Notes: generated by a model not told the origin, from the sequence alone. Numbered from the stretch's first letter, positions 52,187-62,886 are shown. The stretch is DNA of 64,000 bases from Saururus chinensis (GCA_035235625.1 CP141148.1:17981057-18045056), one strand, 5' to 3'. A program made the numbers and translations.

Positions 52187-55100
52187 GTTTAAGTGGGTCA
52201 TCCTGTGGGCCTTGCTGGACCTCATCTTCAAAGGTGCGGGATGGGCCGGAGTAGCCCAGCTCCCACACGGGCCCTCTTAAGGCATGGGTTAGGCTAGGTC
52301 TAACTTTCACCATCTCTACTCATAATCTTCCATGAGGTTGATTTTCTAAATGTAGGTCTTGTAAATATTTATAAATGGTGGGACTATGAGAAATTAAATG
52401 AGTATCATAAAAAATAAGGATAGGAAAATTTAGGCCCATTTAAATGTGTCCTCTTTATCACACCATTAAGTCTCATCTTCAAATCAAATCAATGATTAAG
52501 ATTATATTTTTTAATTTAAAGTCATGGAGGTCATAAAAAGAAGTGAAGCCAATTAAGATATATTAATTAGAATAAATTAGCTTAATTTGTGATAAAAAAT
52601 ACTCTTATTGTTACAAAATATACATATATAATTTAAAGATTGAGGGCATCCAACTAGGCAGAGCTTGAACTTGCTCTACAGTTGAGTTTCTAGTCATGAC
52701 ACAAGTAAAGCCAAGCTCAGCGAGCCTGAAAAGGTTTACCAGCTTGGTGTGGTCATTACTAGGCCAACATTAGTAACATATTGTGATCCACAAACTATAG
52801 CCTAATCATAACTCGCCACATTCATATGCTTGGAGCTCAATCTGCCAGCAAGTCGGATGGGGTCGTGGCCAACCATGCCATTCTCAATTGTCTAAGTACA
52901 GCCTTTATCTAGTAGGGACCAAACGAACAAAAAGATGTAGTGTAGATGGATATCCTTTATTTTTTTCTCTATTTTATGCGAATTTGTCACTGAAATTCTT
53001 GAAAGAGGAAGGTTGTGTGCACTTGTAGCTATATTTGATGAATGACATTTATCCTATCAATCCTTCTTCAATTTCTCCTATTCAATTATCTTTGGCTTGC
53101 CTTTGCACACATGAGTAGATTTGATTTGGTGCCACCATGCAGCTGCTTGATCTCAAAAGAGAGTCACCACCTAGGGAACACACTTGTCTTCTAAAGGTTC
53201 TTTGAAATCAAGGATGTCTTCTATTTAACAACCCAATCTAAGAACTCTCCGGGTTGCATCCCTCCATAAAATTTAAGGAAGTCAATCTTCAAATTGGCCT
53301 CCTAGTATGATTCTCCATGTCATCTTGTCTCAATGGCATATAAGCCTCCAATCTCCTTGCACTCGTGGAAGATATTGCCCATGTTGACCAACCTCACAGT
53401 GAAGCAATTAGTCTACCTCCTCATCACCATGTAGGGCACTGTTGGCGAAAGGATTCTTGTCAGAAGCATCAACCTTCGACCTATCATCTTCAACTTGGTA
53501 ATTGAGCTAAGCCAAGTTGAGGTTTTAGTGACAAATGATGGCCATCAAAACAACCATTTGAAGCATTAGCTACTAAACCTATGGCAATAACCTTGCAACT
53601 TCATCGCAGTCATTGATCTCAACATTTCCTACAAGACGTACAGCATGGCATCAGGGTAACATGTTGGACATGTGTAGGGCCATTAACTGAAGCAGAGCAG
53701 GATTGTTGGATGAACATCATTCAAAAAATTAGACTATAGGCACACACAACCTTCCTCTCTCACGAATTTCAGTGATATTCATATAAAATAGAGAGAAAAT
53801 AAAAGAGAAAGAAATAATCCCCTCTTCTTCTTAAAAATATTAAAAAAACTCATAACTTATGACCTTCATAGAAGAGCCAAGTACTTATACAACTCCTAGT
53901 GGAATAATTATAAATATAAGAGTTTAATTTATAACTACCTCACGACTAACTAATCAAAATTAAGAAAAGCTAATGAGAAAATCCCTAAATAATTAAAAAA
54001 ATAAGAATAAGACTACTAGGATAGCAAAATACTAAAAAAAATCAAATTAGAATCAAATTCTAATCTAAAAAGGAAGTGTATCATTGTAGCAGCGATTGAT
54101 CGCCAAAAAAGGCCAATCGATCACTAACTCTCAACTTCATTTTATATTAAGCTATTTTGAAGGCTAATTTATCGCTTTAAGAGATCAATCAATCGCTAGC
54201 CTGATTGATTGCTAGAAATAAAATTTTTATTTTTTTTCATGTGATCTCAATGCCCTAACTGATCTACATCAACTCGATAGTCTAGAATAGATTTCTCAAA
54301 TAAATTCATTTGAGAAATCTAATTAGACTATGAAATTTAGATGGAGGGAATTAATATTTCTCCCAAAAAGAAAAGAGTAATATTATGTACGCTTGTCTTA
54401 TGATGGCATGGAACACACTTCCAATAATACACAGGCTCTAATGGGCCCAAGCATAACATTCATGTATGGAGCCCAAGCATCACTACAAGCATGTAGAATC
54501 TTTAGTTACCTTCTTTTCTTTCTAAATTATTTGATTTTTTAAAAGAAATCTAACTATTATTGTGATTGTTGTTGTTGTTATTATTATTATTACTATTATT
54601 ATTATTATCATCATCATCAGAGAAAAGTTGAGAAGTGTCCAACGGCTTGGGGACAAAAACCTTTTTTGCCCTTGGGGGGCAGAATCCTTATCTACCCCTA
54701 CTACCCTATGGCCATGGGATCAAAATCCCATGGTCAACATGCCCTAGGTGCATATACACCTGTCGCATGTTAACCGGTCCCTTATTATTATTATATAGAA
54801 GGACCCATTAGGTCTACAATTCTAACCAAGATTACCTTGAGGAAAATAGGTAATGTAGGTTCGCATACAATCTTCTTGCGGGCTCCATCTTGAACTTCCT
54901 CCACTGCACCCCAAAGCCCAAATGTAGATTAAATAGTTGTAGATTATAACAACAAGAAAAATGCCTCATGTGAGCAATTACCATTCTCCTCATCGCTAAA
55001 CATGTGGAGATCTGCTATTTCCTCAGGTGGAAGTGTGAATCCAGTGAGGGAGAAGGAGAAGCCGAGACTGGCACTAGAGGCACGACTCAATGCCGCACCA

Positions 55101-55318
55101 TTGCTAACGTCGTCGAGTTGTGCACTCCGTGACTTGCGGATGAACTTGGCACCCCTTCCTGGGGATGCACCAACTTGCTTCCCTGGGCTTGGCTTTCGCG
55201 ACAGACCCCTGCTATTAGTTGGTACATCTGTTGGCCCCGAATGGCTTGGTGATTTTATCCCGAGAGCTTCTAGCAATTGATCTGACTTTGTTCGAGTTAT
55301 GCTTGTCGTGGTCGCCAT
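44854..55318 (-). CDS. ABCG22: ABCG half-transporter, ABCG22-like (WBC subfamily), 10 coding exons
   Basis: Plasma-membrane ABC half-transporters of this group dimerise and export small molecules; Arabidopsis ABCG22 is linked to stomatal control and drought response. Coding exons (minus strand): 55318-54982, 54903-54836, 49527-49292, 48583-48428, 48349-48166, 47521-47214, 46671-46384, 46151-45867, 45783-45676, 45069-44854. All inner borders are GT/AG and phases agree. The product is about 728 residues (Arabidopsis about 750). Exon 1 holds the conserved [27 protein letters not shown] and PPEEIADL. The nucleotide-binding domain has Walker [11 protein letters not shown]-loop TQDD, signature VSGGERKR, Walker B LLFLDEP and H-loop TTIHQPSS. 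Six membrane segments follow from exon 7. Exon 6 shows a one-base shift between residues YFAE and [13 protein letters not shown] (about 47365-47372), so the gene as written is interrupted; an assembly error is equally possible. The start is the first ATG after a TTTCAG acceptor. ABCG21 is the nearest alternative. Confidence 0.92.
45344..45494. mobile_element. Stowaway-like MITE in intron 9 of the ABCG gene
   Basis: The left end CTCCTCCATCCTATATTAATAGC and the complement of the right end CTCCATCAGTTCTAAATTAATAGC are inverted repeats and carry the CTCC start of Stowaway (Tc1/mariner-type) MITEs. TA precedes the left end; the right has TG instead of TA. It is about 150 bp long without coding. 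Confidence 0.7.
47818..47852. repeat. CT then CA microsatellite in intron 5
   Basis: A (CT)n run of about 20 bases passes into (AC)n. This is ordinary intron low-complexity sequence. Confidence 0.85.
49605..49895. mobile_element. Foldback MITE copy 1 in intron 2
   Basis: The core GATTGATAGTGCACACGCTAGCG pairs with AGCTAGCATGTATACTATCC, and the outer arms (AGAGTTTTTCCTGCTC..., and the complement of ...TTATTGTCACTAGGGAGC) resemble each other in inverted order. It is related to copies at 49905-50115 and 58225-59440. The right arm has a duplicated 47-bp unit. Ends are approximate. Confidence 0.6.
49767..49860. repeat. 47-bp tandem duplication in the right arm of foldback copy 1
   Basis: 49767-49813 is repeated at 49814-49860 with three differences (for example TTGATGCATA against TTAATGTATA). 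Confidence 0.88.
49905..50115. mobile_element. Foldback MITE copy 2 in intron 2
   Basis: The left arm has GTTCATTTTCGAGATCAACG and GGCGCACATGCTAG, the right arm the complement of ATTCATTTTCGAGATTGATG and GGCGCATACACTAG. The inner arms pair over about 45 bases with few mismatches around a short loop near 50010, and the outer arms continue the inverted repeat more weakly. Confidence 0.72.
50116..51974. other. Intron 2 stretch without recognised features
   Basis: No exon or element was recognised. The fragment around 50360-50870 has open frames, but none resembles a known family. Confidence 0.35.
51975..52318. mobile_element. hAT-like MITE with internal TA microsatellite, intron 2
   Basis: The ends TAGAGGTGGCAAAGGGT and, reversed, TAGAGATGGTGAAAGTT form inverted repeats of the TAGRGRTGGCAA type common in plant hAT MITEs. 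Flanking 8-bp duplications are not evident. The inside is GC-richer than the intron and contains (TA)n at 52139-52184. Confidence 0.55.
52139..52184. repeat. (TA)23 microsatellite
   Basis: An uninterrupted TA run of 46 bases. Confidence 0.95.
53085..53280 (-). mobile_element. Ty3/Gypsy gag scrap in intron 2 (fossil)
   Basis: On the minus strand, short readable pieces such as [13 protein letters not shown] and [14 protein letters not shown] match the capsid-like gag domain of Ty3/Gypsy elements of a type unlike the Athila copies elsewhere in the window. It is an old, broken relic, and further retroelement debris may reach to about 53700. Confidence 0.6.
54090..54225. repeat. Cluster of GATTGATCG/ATCGAT words
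   Basis: Words such as GCGATTGATCGCC, CCAATCGATCAC and GATCAATCAATCGC repeat over about 130 bases, as at 33490-33680. Both may come from the same retroelement untranslated region. Confidence 0.4.
54564..54619. repeat. (TTG)n/(ATT)n/(ATC)n microsatellite in intron 2
   Basis: Trinucleotide run changing from GTT to ATT to ATC, close to exon 2. Confidence 0.9.
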
Positions 55319-55325
55319 CTCAATG

Positions 55326-56040
55326 CTGAAATGTCAAATACTATAAATTAAGTAAATAATCCTCAATACATTATTCATGTGTTTAATTTAAGAAATATGT
55401 TAATATTATATTTAGATATAGCTTATTTTTAAAATTCAAACAATTACCATATCTAATTAGTGATTTTAATAAAAAAAAAATTTCATACATTTTATTTATC
55501 TTAATTATAATAGAACAATTACTATTTGTCCTCAATTTGATTTTATAATGGTAAATTTTCATTTTTCTAAACATATGTTACGATGGGAATCAAGACAACA
55601 ATGTTCTTTGCACTAATTCATTTCACGCCCTTATTTCTATCTAGGTTCCTCACTCCTATATGAAAGAAACGAGCTCATAATATGTGATAATGTATATGAA
55701 GTAAGATAATTGTCAGCAAGTACGGGGCAAAGGGAAGCAACTCTATTAACTAAAAATTGGAACATTACAAGCAAATACATGCAATATAAAGAATTTTTAA
55801 TAAGATATTTTAGATGAAAATCAAATCATTAATAGAAATTTTGATGAATTATTGATACTGTCTTTAACATCCCAGTACACTCCTCTCAATGCATTTGGTG
55901 AAAAAAAAGAGTTTTGTGTAGGTTTTAATCACTTATTTTGTATATCAAGTCTTTCATTCTTTATAGTCCAAACATATATAAGGTGAATATTAAGAAACAA
56001 ATCCTTTTTGCACAAATTCATTTCATTCACTTAATCTTTG
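55326..56040. other. AT-rich DNA directly upstream of the ABCG coding start
   Basis: A TTTCAG acceptor at 55326-55331 (minus strand) precedes the last seven UTR bases before the ATG, so this is more likely a 5' UTR intron than a promoter. No other feature was recognised. Confidence 0.45.
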
Positions 56041-58049
56041 GAACAATTTTCGAAAATAGCCTTGGAATTGTCTAAAATCCTAAAAATGTATGTAATTTCA
56101 CTTAAATGCTAGAAATGATACTTCATACATGGGAATTTCTACATATGTGGCTAGAAGTTACCACAGCCCCCTTCCTCCTTTACTCCATCCCTACAAGCCC
56201 ATGAAGTCAAAACCAACCTGCCTAGCACTATCTCCCAACCCCTACTACTAGTCCCTCCTCTGCTACTGTCGCCAACCCCTCTTCCTTTGATGTCAGAAGC
56301 TCTTCCTCTACTACTACTATTGCCACCACCACCTCCTCCACTACCACCACTCTACCTCTTCCTTTTATACCTTTTCCTCCTCTACCACTTCTTCCTTCTT
56401 CTCTTCCTCCTCCTCCCTCTTCTTCTTTTTCTCCTCCCACCTCCCCTCCCCTCCCCCTCCTCCTCCTCCTCCTCCTCCTCCTTAGAAGCCAATGGAATTG
56501 GCAGTAAATAAGTTATTGAGCCATTTTTTTACAACATCTAATCTCTAAAAATGATCCCATAAATACATTTAAATACTTAAAATTAACAATGGTTTTTATT
56601 TTACTTGATTCCAAAGTTTTTTCAGTACCATAGACATCCATTGCTAATAGTTCATGATAATACGTACCTCACTAGAAAGCCAACACCCAAAATAGGAAAT
56701 ATAAAGTAATTTTAACTTTGGGAAATGTCAACAATTGATGTCAGCTATCAACTGCCTATTCGTCTCTAGAAGCTTGCTTCATCAGCACTGGAGAAGAAGG
56801 AGGCTACCAAAGAACCATTCCGAAACTCCCATTGTTTTCACTATTTTGATTGTCAACTACTGATTGTTGATTAGGCAATTAGTGTTTATAGTGCTAGATA
56901 AAGTTTAGAAGCAAGTAAAAATGAAACTCATTATTAATTTAAAATAAGTGAACATATTTATGAGTTCATTTTTAGAGACTGGAGATTCTAAAAAATTAAT
57001 TTTTTAAATGGCTCAATGATCGATTTGAGGCAAATCCTATTGGATTTCAAGGAGGAGGAGGAGGAGGAGAAGAAGAAGAGGCAGAGGCAATGGAGGAGAT
57101 GGAAGATGCAGTGAAAGAAGAGGAGGAGAAGGTGGTGGTGGCAGTGGTGGTGGCAAAGGAAGAGGAAAAAGAGAGGAGGAGGAAGAGAAGAAGGTGGTGC
57201 GGTGGTGGACGAGGAGCTGCAGCCTGGGGTAGCAGAGAAGCAACCGATAGCTAGAGGAGGAGGAGGAGGAGGAGGAGGAGGAGGTGGTAGGGTGGGGCTA
57301 GTTCAGTGTTACATGAGGAGTTTGACACCCTCTATTTTAGCCAACCCACCCTGCCTATGCACAATTGGTAAATATCTACCATTTGGATATACATAGATGG
57401 TGGATATCCATTGACCATTTTAAAGGAGTAGGTTGGCTAAAATGGGGGGTGACATACTCCTCATCTTTTAGTGTTAAGTGGGTTAGTGGAGCCGAAGTAA
57501 AAGGGGGTAGGGCTATTTAGGTAACTTCTAGTCAATTGTGTGGAAATTCTTATGCATGTAGAGTCATTTTTATTAGGCGAAACAGTAAACATTTTTAGGA
57601 TTTCAAGTTGATAGTGATAGAGGAGGAATTGGTAGCAGAGGAGGAGTGAGCAAAAGCTAGAGGAAGAGGAGGAGGTAGTGGTGGTGGTATGGTGGGGTTG
57701 AGAAGCGATGCTAGGCAGGGCTGGTTTAATGTTGGATGAGGAATTTGTCACCCCCTATTTTAGCCAACCCACCTCAACTATACATAGTTAGTATAAATCC
57801 ACCATTTTGATACACAAATGGAAAGGGGGTGGGCTGGCCAAAAGAAGGGATGGCAAACTCATCATCCATTATTGTTAAGTGAGTTAGTGGAGATGAAGTA
57901 AATAAGCAGGGGTAATTGGGTAACTTCCAGTCACTTGTGTGGAAGTTCCATCTGTATAGGGTCATTTCTAGTATTTAGGTATAATTGCATATGTTTTTAG
58001 TATTTCAGCCAATTTCAAGGTCATTTCTAAAAATTGCTCAAATTTCTAA
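56041..58049. mobile_element. Long-TIR (MULE-like) non-autonomous element with GGA/TCC repeats
   Basis: The left end GAACAATTTTCGAAAATAGCC and the complement of the right end GAGCAATTTTTAGAAATGACC start long inverted arms. Left-arm words (TGCTAGAAATGATAC, GGCTAGAAGTTACC, TTGAGCCATTTTT, TCTCTAAAAATGA) recur reversed in the right arm between about 56960 and 57980. A TCC-rich tract (about 56310-56485) faces a GGA-rich tract (about 57045-57285). The right arm contains a direct repeat (57260-57580 and 57665-57980). No transposase was found, and no clear 9-bp duplication. The open frames in the tracts are low complexity. Confidence 0.65.
57260..57980. repeat. Direct repeat of about 320 bp in the right arm of the long-TIR element
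   Basis: Both copies contain CACCC(CC)TATTTTAGCCAACCCACC, later GTTAAGTG(G/A)GTTAGTGGAG and GGTAACTTC(T/C)AGTCA. The second copy starts about 405 bases after the first. Confidence 0.8.
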
Positions 58050-58224
58050 CTAGGTTAATAGTGTCGTCCATGTAATATCATCCTTACCTACTAATCTCAT
58101 TCAAGAAATAAGCTCAAGTTTATGTCACTGTTTGACAACACACAACACAGATGCCTTATCTAGGACCTTTATATGTAAAAATGGAGTATAATTTAGAACA
58201 AGATAATGGTGACAAAGTAAACAT

Positions 58225-59440
58225 TATAGTGAAAAAACTTCACTAACTATGAAGCATTTTTCATGCTAACAATGAGCCTAGTGTAGGCCAGCATGGCAGT
58301 CTTTAATATTTAAGATTGACATCGCACACACTACCGCACTATAGCGTAAATGTTACTGATGCTAACATTGTAGAGTAGCTGGCCCAGCGGAAGCAAAGTG
58401 GGAGGGGGAGGGCGCACAGATCAAAATTTAAACTTTAAAATCGATCTACATAAAGCATACATAATACAACATAGATTAAGCAATATTCAAGCATCCCAAT
58501 CATGAATAGATCAAAGGAGAATTGAAATAGGAACTAAAACATACTAACTTGGGCCTTTTCAACCCTAGCATGCCCTCCACAAATTGGATCTTGCACGCCA
58601 AAACACAAGTGCAATCTATCAAAGTAAAGGAGAAATACCTTATATGATGATCCATCTCAAACTACCTCTTGGAATGAAGGAATTCTCAGCAACTATCCAG
58701 CCCTTGAATCAGCCTCAATGATCCAGCCAAGGAGAAGATGAATCTCCCTTAATCAGCCCACCAAAGACGCTTTGAAGAGGGGAGAAGGAGGGCGGCCAGC
58801 AACAAGGATCTCCCTTGCTTGTTCAAGCCGCACAACAAGAGTCGAGGGGGGCAGCATTGGGAGAGGAGGAGGAGAGGAGTGGGGCAGCCTAACCTTAGGG
58901 CACTCCTCCTCTCCCTTTCTCTTTAAATACTTCCTCTCTTTCCTTATTTAGGCAGGTCTCCTTTTGGGCTTTTTTCTAAATGGGCTTAGATGCTTAATTC
59001 CTTCTAATTTATCTTAGAGGTCCAATCACAACGGGAGAGAACTCTATCACTAAAAGCCCGCGGAAGTCTGGACCCCCTACACGCAGCCAAACTCGTGACA
59101 AAGTTGACTCCTCGCTAATGACGGGTCCAACCCTCAATACCTAATTCGTACATCTGGGCCTCACAATGTGTAAATGCACAACCTAGTGAATGCCTAGTGC
59201 ACGTGTGTGGCGTATATGTGGGGTCGGCATGACCGCCCCTACCACCCTTAGACCCCGTGGCCCACACTAGTTCACTTGGACCGTGACAAGTTGGACCAAG
59301 CTGGGCCCGAGCCCATACCATAGTCCAACAAACATGAGTAGAGTATTTGTCATTGATCTTGTAGATGAAAGGCTCTCGTGCATAACTTATACTAGGCTTA
59401 TTATCATTAAGTAGGAAAAACTCTTCACACTAACTATTTG
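58225..59440. mobile_element. Foldback MITE copy 3, split by a solo LTR
   Basis: The left arm is at 58225-58368, with GATTGACATCGCACACACTA and GATGCTAACAT. The right arm is at 59331-59440, with AGTAGAGTATTTGTCATTGATC and ACTAGGCTTATTATCATTAAGTAGG. Taken together without the insert they form a foldback element of about 250 bp, like copies 1 and 2. Outer arms pair over roughly 75-80 bases with mismatches. Confidence 0.65.
58369..59330 (-). mobile_element. Solo LTR of an LTR retroelement (fossil)
   Basis: On the minus strand it starts TGTTGGACTATGGTATGGGC at 59330 and ends GGGCCAGCTACTCTACA at 58369, 962 bp, flanked by perfect AACAT duplications at 58364-58368 and 59331-59335. There is no internal region, so it is a solo LTR left by LTR-LTR recombination. 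It is unrelated to the Athila-like LTRs of the nest; superfamily not assigned. The identical duplications suggest a fairly young insertion. Confidence 0.88.
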
Positions 59441-60219
59441 ACACAAAATACAAAAAGACTCTCATCCGGATGCAACTAAAAAGAGGAACATGATGACTAA
59501 ATGTATGCAAATAAAACGTTTAATTCCTTATTTTGATTAACTGGTCTTTCATGTCCAAACAAAATGATACTGTTTGAGAGCTCTCAAAATAAAATGTACT
59601 CCGAAAATTGTCAACTCTCTTTCTACTAAGAGTAAAAAGGATAAATAGGAATTGAGAGGAATATGTAGTATGCAAATTTTTTTACACTACCTGGGGCAGC
59701 ATTGAATTTTGCAAACCTTTTAGCTACTTATAAATTTCTTTTATATCTACTGGTACTTTTTCCCCATAAGGCACAAGAAGCATTCCTGGAAAACAGCAAG
59801 CACAAAGGCCTCCATTGAAAGAAAAAAGATTCAACATCTGTACTTCAAACAATGGAGAACATCAAAATGCAGTGAATAAATTCAGGACAGTTCTTAGCAT
59901 TTTTTTCTTTTCAAAAAACTCCGGAAACCTGGTCTTGCATAAAAAACCCATCATAATTGGTGGCATGACATTAACTAATTTCATAGTGAATATACACCAG
60001 CCACATGAAAAACATTAGTTTTTTTATGAGTATGTAGTTTAGAAAATAGGCTGATAATTTTTCATACCGGCCATCTATTTCTAAACTGATTAAGTCAATT
60101 CCCAGTATCTGGGAAAAGGCATGAATAAAAAAGCAACTGTAATAGAGCTAGAAGATGCAAATAATTGAGAGGAAAAATAATTTGCATTGTGAAGAAGTTG
60201 AGATACTATTGCAGGTACC
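59441..60219. other. Upstream region or 5' UTR intron of the ABCG gene
   Basis: AT-rich with no recognised feature. A CTGTTTTCCAG acceptor-like site on the minus strand near 59785 could mark another leader exon, but this is weak. Confidence 0.3.
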
Positions 60220-60345
60220 TTTCTGTTTAAGGGCTTGCAAGAAACCTGTCATCAAAGACAGAACTCTTGAGTTTGTTTTGGGAGAGTAGCTGAAGAAAGA
60301 GGAAGCAAGTTAGTCATGCAGGGGTCGCTGGAAAAGAAGATATAG
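60220..60345 (-). other. Candidate 5' UTR exon of the ABCG22-like gene
   Basis: On the minus strand a CT-rich leader-like segment (CTTGCTTCCTCTTTCTTC near 60310) runs to a good donor, CAGAAAG|GTACCTGC, with the exon ending at 60220. A weak CTATATC lies at about 60336-60342. With the acceptor at 55326 it would make a 4.9-kb leader intron. The outer edge is a guess. Confidence 0.3.
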
Positions 60346-61194
60346 GTGGCAACTCACTCCAAGTTTCATGGGCTGTCTTTGGCTTTTTCTCATGAGTGGT
60401 TCATATCATTGGTCGTTGGTCCTCACCAGGACCACTTGTTTGACAGTTGCATGGGTTTGATGATTAAGGGGACCGGCCAGAATTACATGCTCAGCCCCCA
60501 TCCCATCCTCACCAAAATTTATACTTTAATATTATTTTAATTTAGTATATTTTTTTTAAGAAAATAATATTTTTACATTAAAAACACACAACAAAAACTC
60601 ACACATGTGTCTTGATTGGATTAGATACATAGGCCCAAGTAAACTTTATGTGAGGCTTACCCACTTTGTGATCACAGGCTCTTATGACGGTCGGATTTAA
60701 ATCTAACAGCTTACATTATTCATAGAATAAATATCTTTAAATATTATAAATTATTAAATTTAAAACTAATAGACCTAATGGGCTCTTATAAATAATTTTT
60801 ATTTTATTTTATTACTACTTATACTTGGGTACATGGTTATGAATTAATTTTCAACATATTAAGGTAATTATGATAACTAGGCATTTATGTCTTAATTTAT
60901 GTTGAGCAGGTCAACTTTTATTAACTTATAAAGGGATGATAATCATGATGTTGATGATAATAAGTAGTACGAGTGCTAAGCTATTTTCTTGTAGTTTTTT
61001 AAAATAAATTAATATTAATTTATTTTATAAATAAGTAAAATATTTAAAAAGGAGTAGTTCGTAATTATAAGAGCCAGCCCAATAAGCCAACCCTACACTA
61101 CGTCCACAAATTATTTCCACCAATGAGTAAGTACAAAAAAATTTATAACAATCATGAGATCAATAAGAAACGCAACTCTAAAAAAAATTTGCTA
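60346..61194. other. Intergenic AT-rich DNA
   Basis: May contain the promoter of the ABCG gene if the leader exon is real. No convincing TATA box or gene was recognised. Confidence 0.35.
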
Positions 61195-61332
61195 CTCCCT
61201 CTATCATAAATTATTTTTTTAATTTTTTTTATTAAATTTAAGTGGTGGGGTACTTATTTTTTCTTTTTTTAAATATAAATTTTACTATTTAATAAAAATT
61301 ATTATTTTTTAAAAAATAGCGGACAGAGAGAG
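61195..61332. mobile_element. Stowaway MITE
   Basis: The left end CTCCCTCTATCATAAATTAT and the complement of the right end CTCTCTCTGTCCGCTATTTT form inverted repeats with the CTCCCTC start typical of Stowaway. TA lies on both sides (61193-61194 and 61333-61334), as in Tc1/mariner-type insertions. It is 138 bp and very AT-rich inside. Confidence 0.82.
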
Positions 61333-61334
61333 TA

Positions 61335-62750
61335 CAACTTTAAGTGTCATTGGTGTTCGTTTTTGTTCCTTTTCATGTTGTTAGACTTGCCCTTTTCTTG
61401 CTTAGCTAACCTTACAAGTATTTTTGGCTTTTAGCCCATAAACGCGTTATGAGAATAAATAAACAATAGGTTCTAACAAATATAATATTTTTCTATAATA
61501 GAAGAGCTTTTATTTTGAATTTTCAAATTTATGTAAGGTAATTTTTTAGCGGCTGTCAAGGTTGCCTGGACAATTAGATATTTTAAAATATTTATAAAAT
61601 ATTAAACTTAGGTGACAGATAAATCATAGGGTTGATTTTATCAAATTCAAAATTTTTAAATATAAAAGAGGCATTTTAAAAACTCTACTTTTTGGTAGAA
61701 AAGTGTTAAAAGCTTGCAACGTAAGGAATTTGCCATCATCACAAAACAGAAATTATTGAGTACTCTACATAAGCTACTCCCACTTTATACATACGCTCAA
61801 TTTTTAAATTTGACTATGCATATAAAATAAAAGTAAATCAATCTCGAAAACACAATATTTTATCTTTAAAATAAGCCTATAAAGTAATATTTTTCTATTT
61901 TTTATAATGAGGGGCACTCAAAGTTATTTAATTATAATAATATATATATGATAATTACTAATGATTACTATTAAGTCATATGAAATAATTGGCAGACAAA
62001 ACGGCCCCAAAGGGGCCTTTTTCTGGCGACCATTTGGTGAGCTGTTGTTTGCATAATTTTGCATGCTCGCCAGGTGGGATTGTTATGGCCGACCACTTGT
62101 GGACAGTCAAGGTTGTTATATCAATTTGACTAAAATGCACATACATGACTTAGACCAGTAGTTGCATTATAGTGAACCGGATGACCAGATCCAATTCACT
62201 TGTTAAATGGAACATCTGCTTCATAATAAATATAAGTCGCTATAACTCGGTAGTATAATGTACGATGTGTTAGACATATGTTAATATTATTCTTATGTTA
62301 ATAAAAAATAATAATGAATCTTATATTATTTATAATTCGTGTGTAGATGATTTCACGTGTGTAAGCCACCCTAATAATAAGGGCCTCCTGTCACCTTTGA
62401 GTATGTATGGTACACCAATCTATACAACGCCTCATTTTTCAAAAAAATTAGCCTCTTTATTTTATATTAATAGTATATTTGGAAAAAATAACAGTTTTTA
62501 TCCAATCGTGAAACTCATATATAATAATAGAAGAAATAAACTTATAATATGCTTTTAACTACCTAACAACTTAAACTGGAGAAAATTAAGTTATTAATAA
62601 AGAAAAAAATTTGCTAAATAAAATTATTAATTTAACATAAAAAATTATTAAAAACTTATTAAATAAACATATGCTGCCTTCAACATAGGCTTGATGAATA
62701 GGTTAGATTTTAGTCCGGCTTAGCAACATACTTAATTCAACCCGGTCCGG
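61335..62750. other. Intergenic AT-rich DNA
   Basis: No gene or clear element was recognised. A short hairpin GGCCCCAAAGGGGCC lies near 62003-62017. Confidence 0.4.
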
Positions 62751-62867
62751 TTCGATCAGCCCGCAGACCCTCTACCCAGGGGATCAGGAGAGAGATTTCA
62801 TGATTCTCAAGGGGTATTTTCGACATTAAGGGGAGACTAATGAAGAGGGGCGGCGCCGGCCTGCAAA

Positions 62868-62886
62868 GGTCACGTGACAACGACGT
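62868..62886. promoter_or_regulatory. Pair of ACGT-core palindromes (bZIP/bHLH-type sites)
   Basis: GTCACGTGAC at 62868-62877 is a perfect G-box palindrome, and GACGTC at 62881-62886 is a C-box-type palindrome; they are three bases apart. They lie in a GC-richer patch (about 62740-63060) that breaks the AT-rich background and could be a promoter of a gene beyond the window or a distal element. The motifs are seen; the role is inferred. Confidence 0.45.

Noticed and set aside
56228-57243. Leu/Pro or Glu/Gly-rich frames in the long-TIR element
   Set aside because: Produced by the TCC and GGA repeats.
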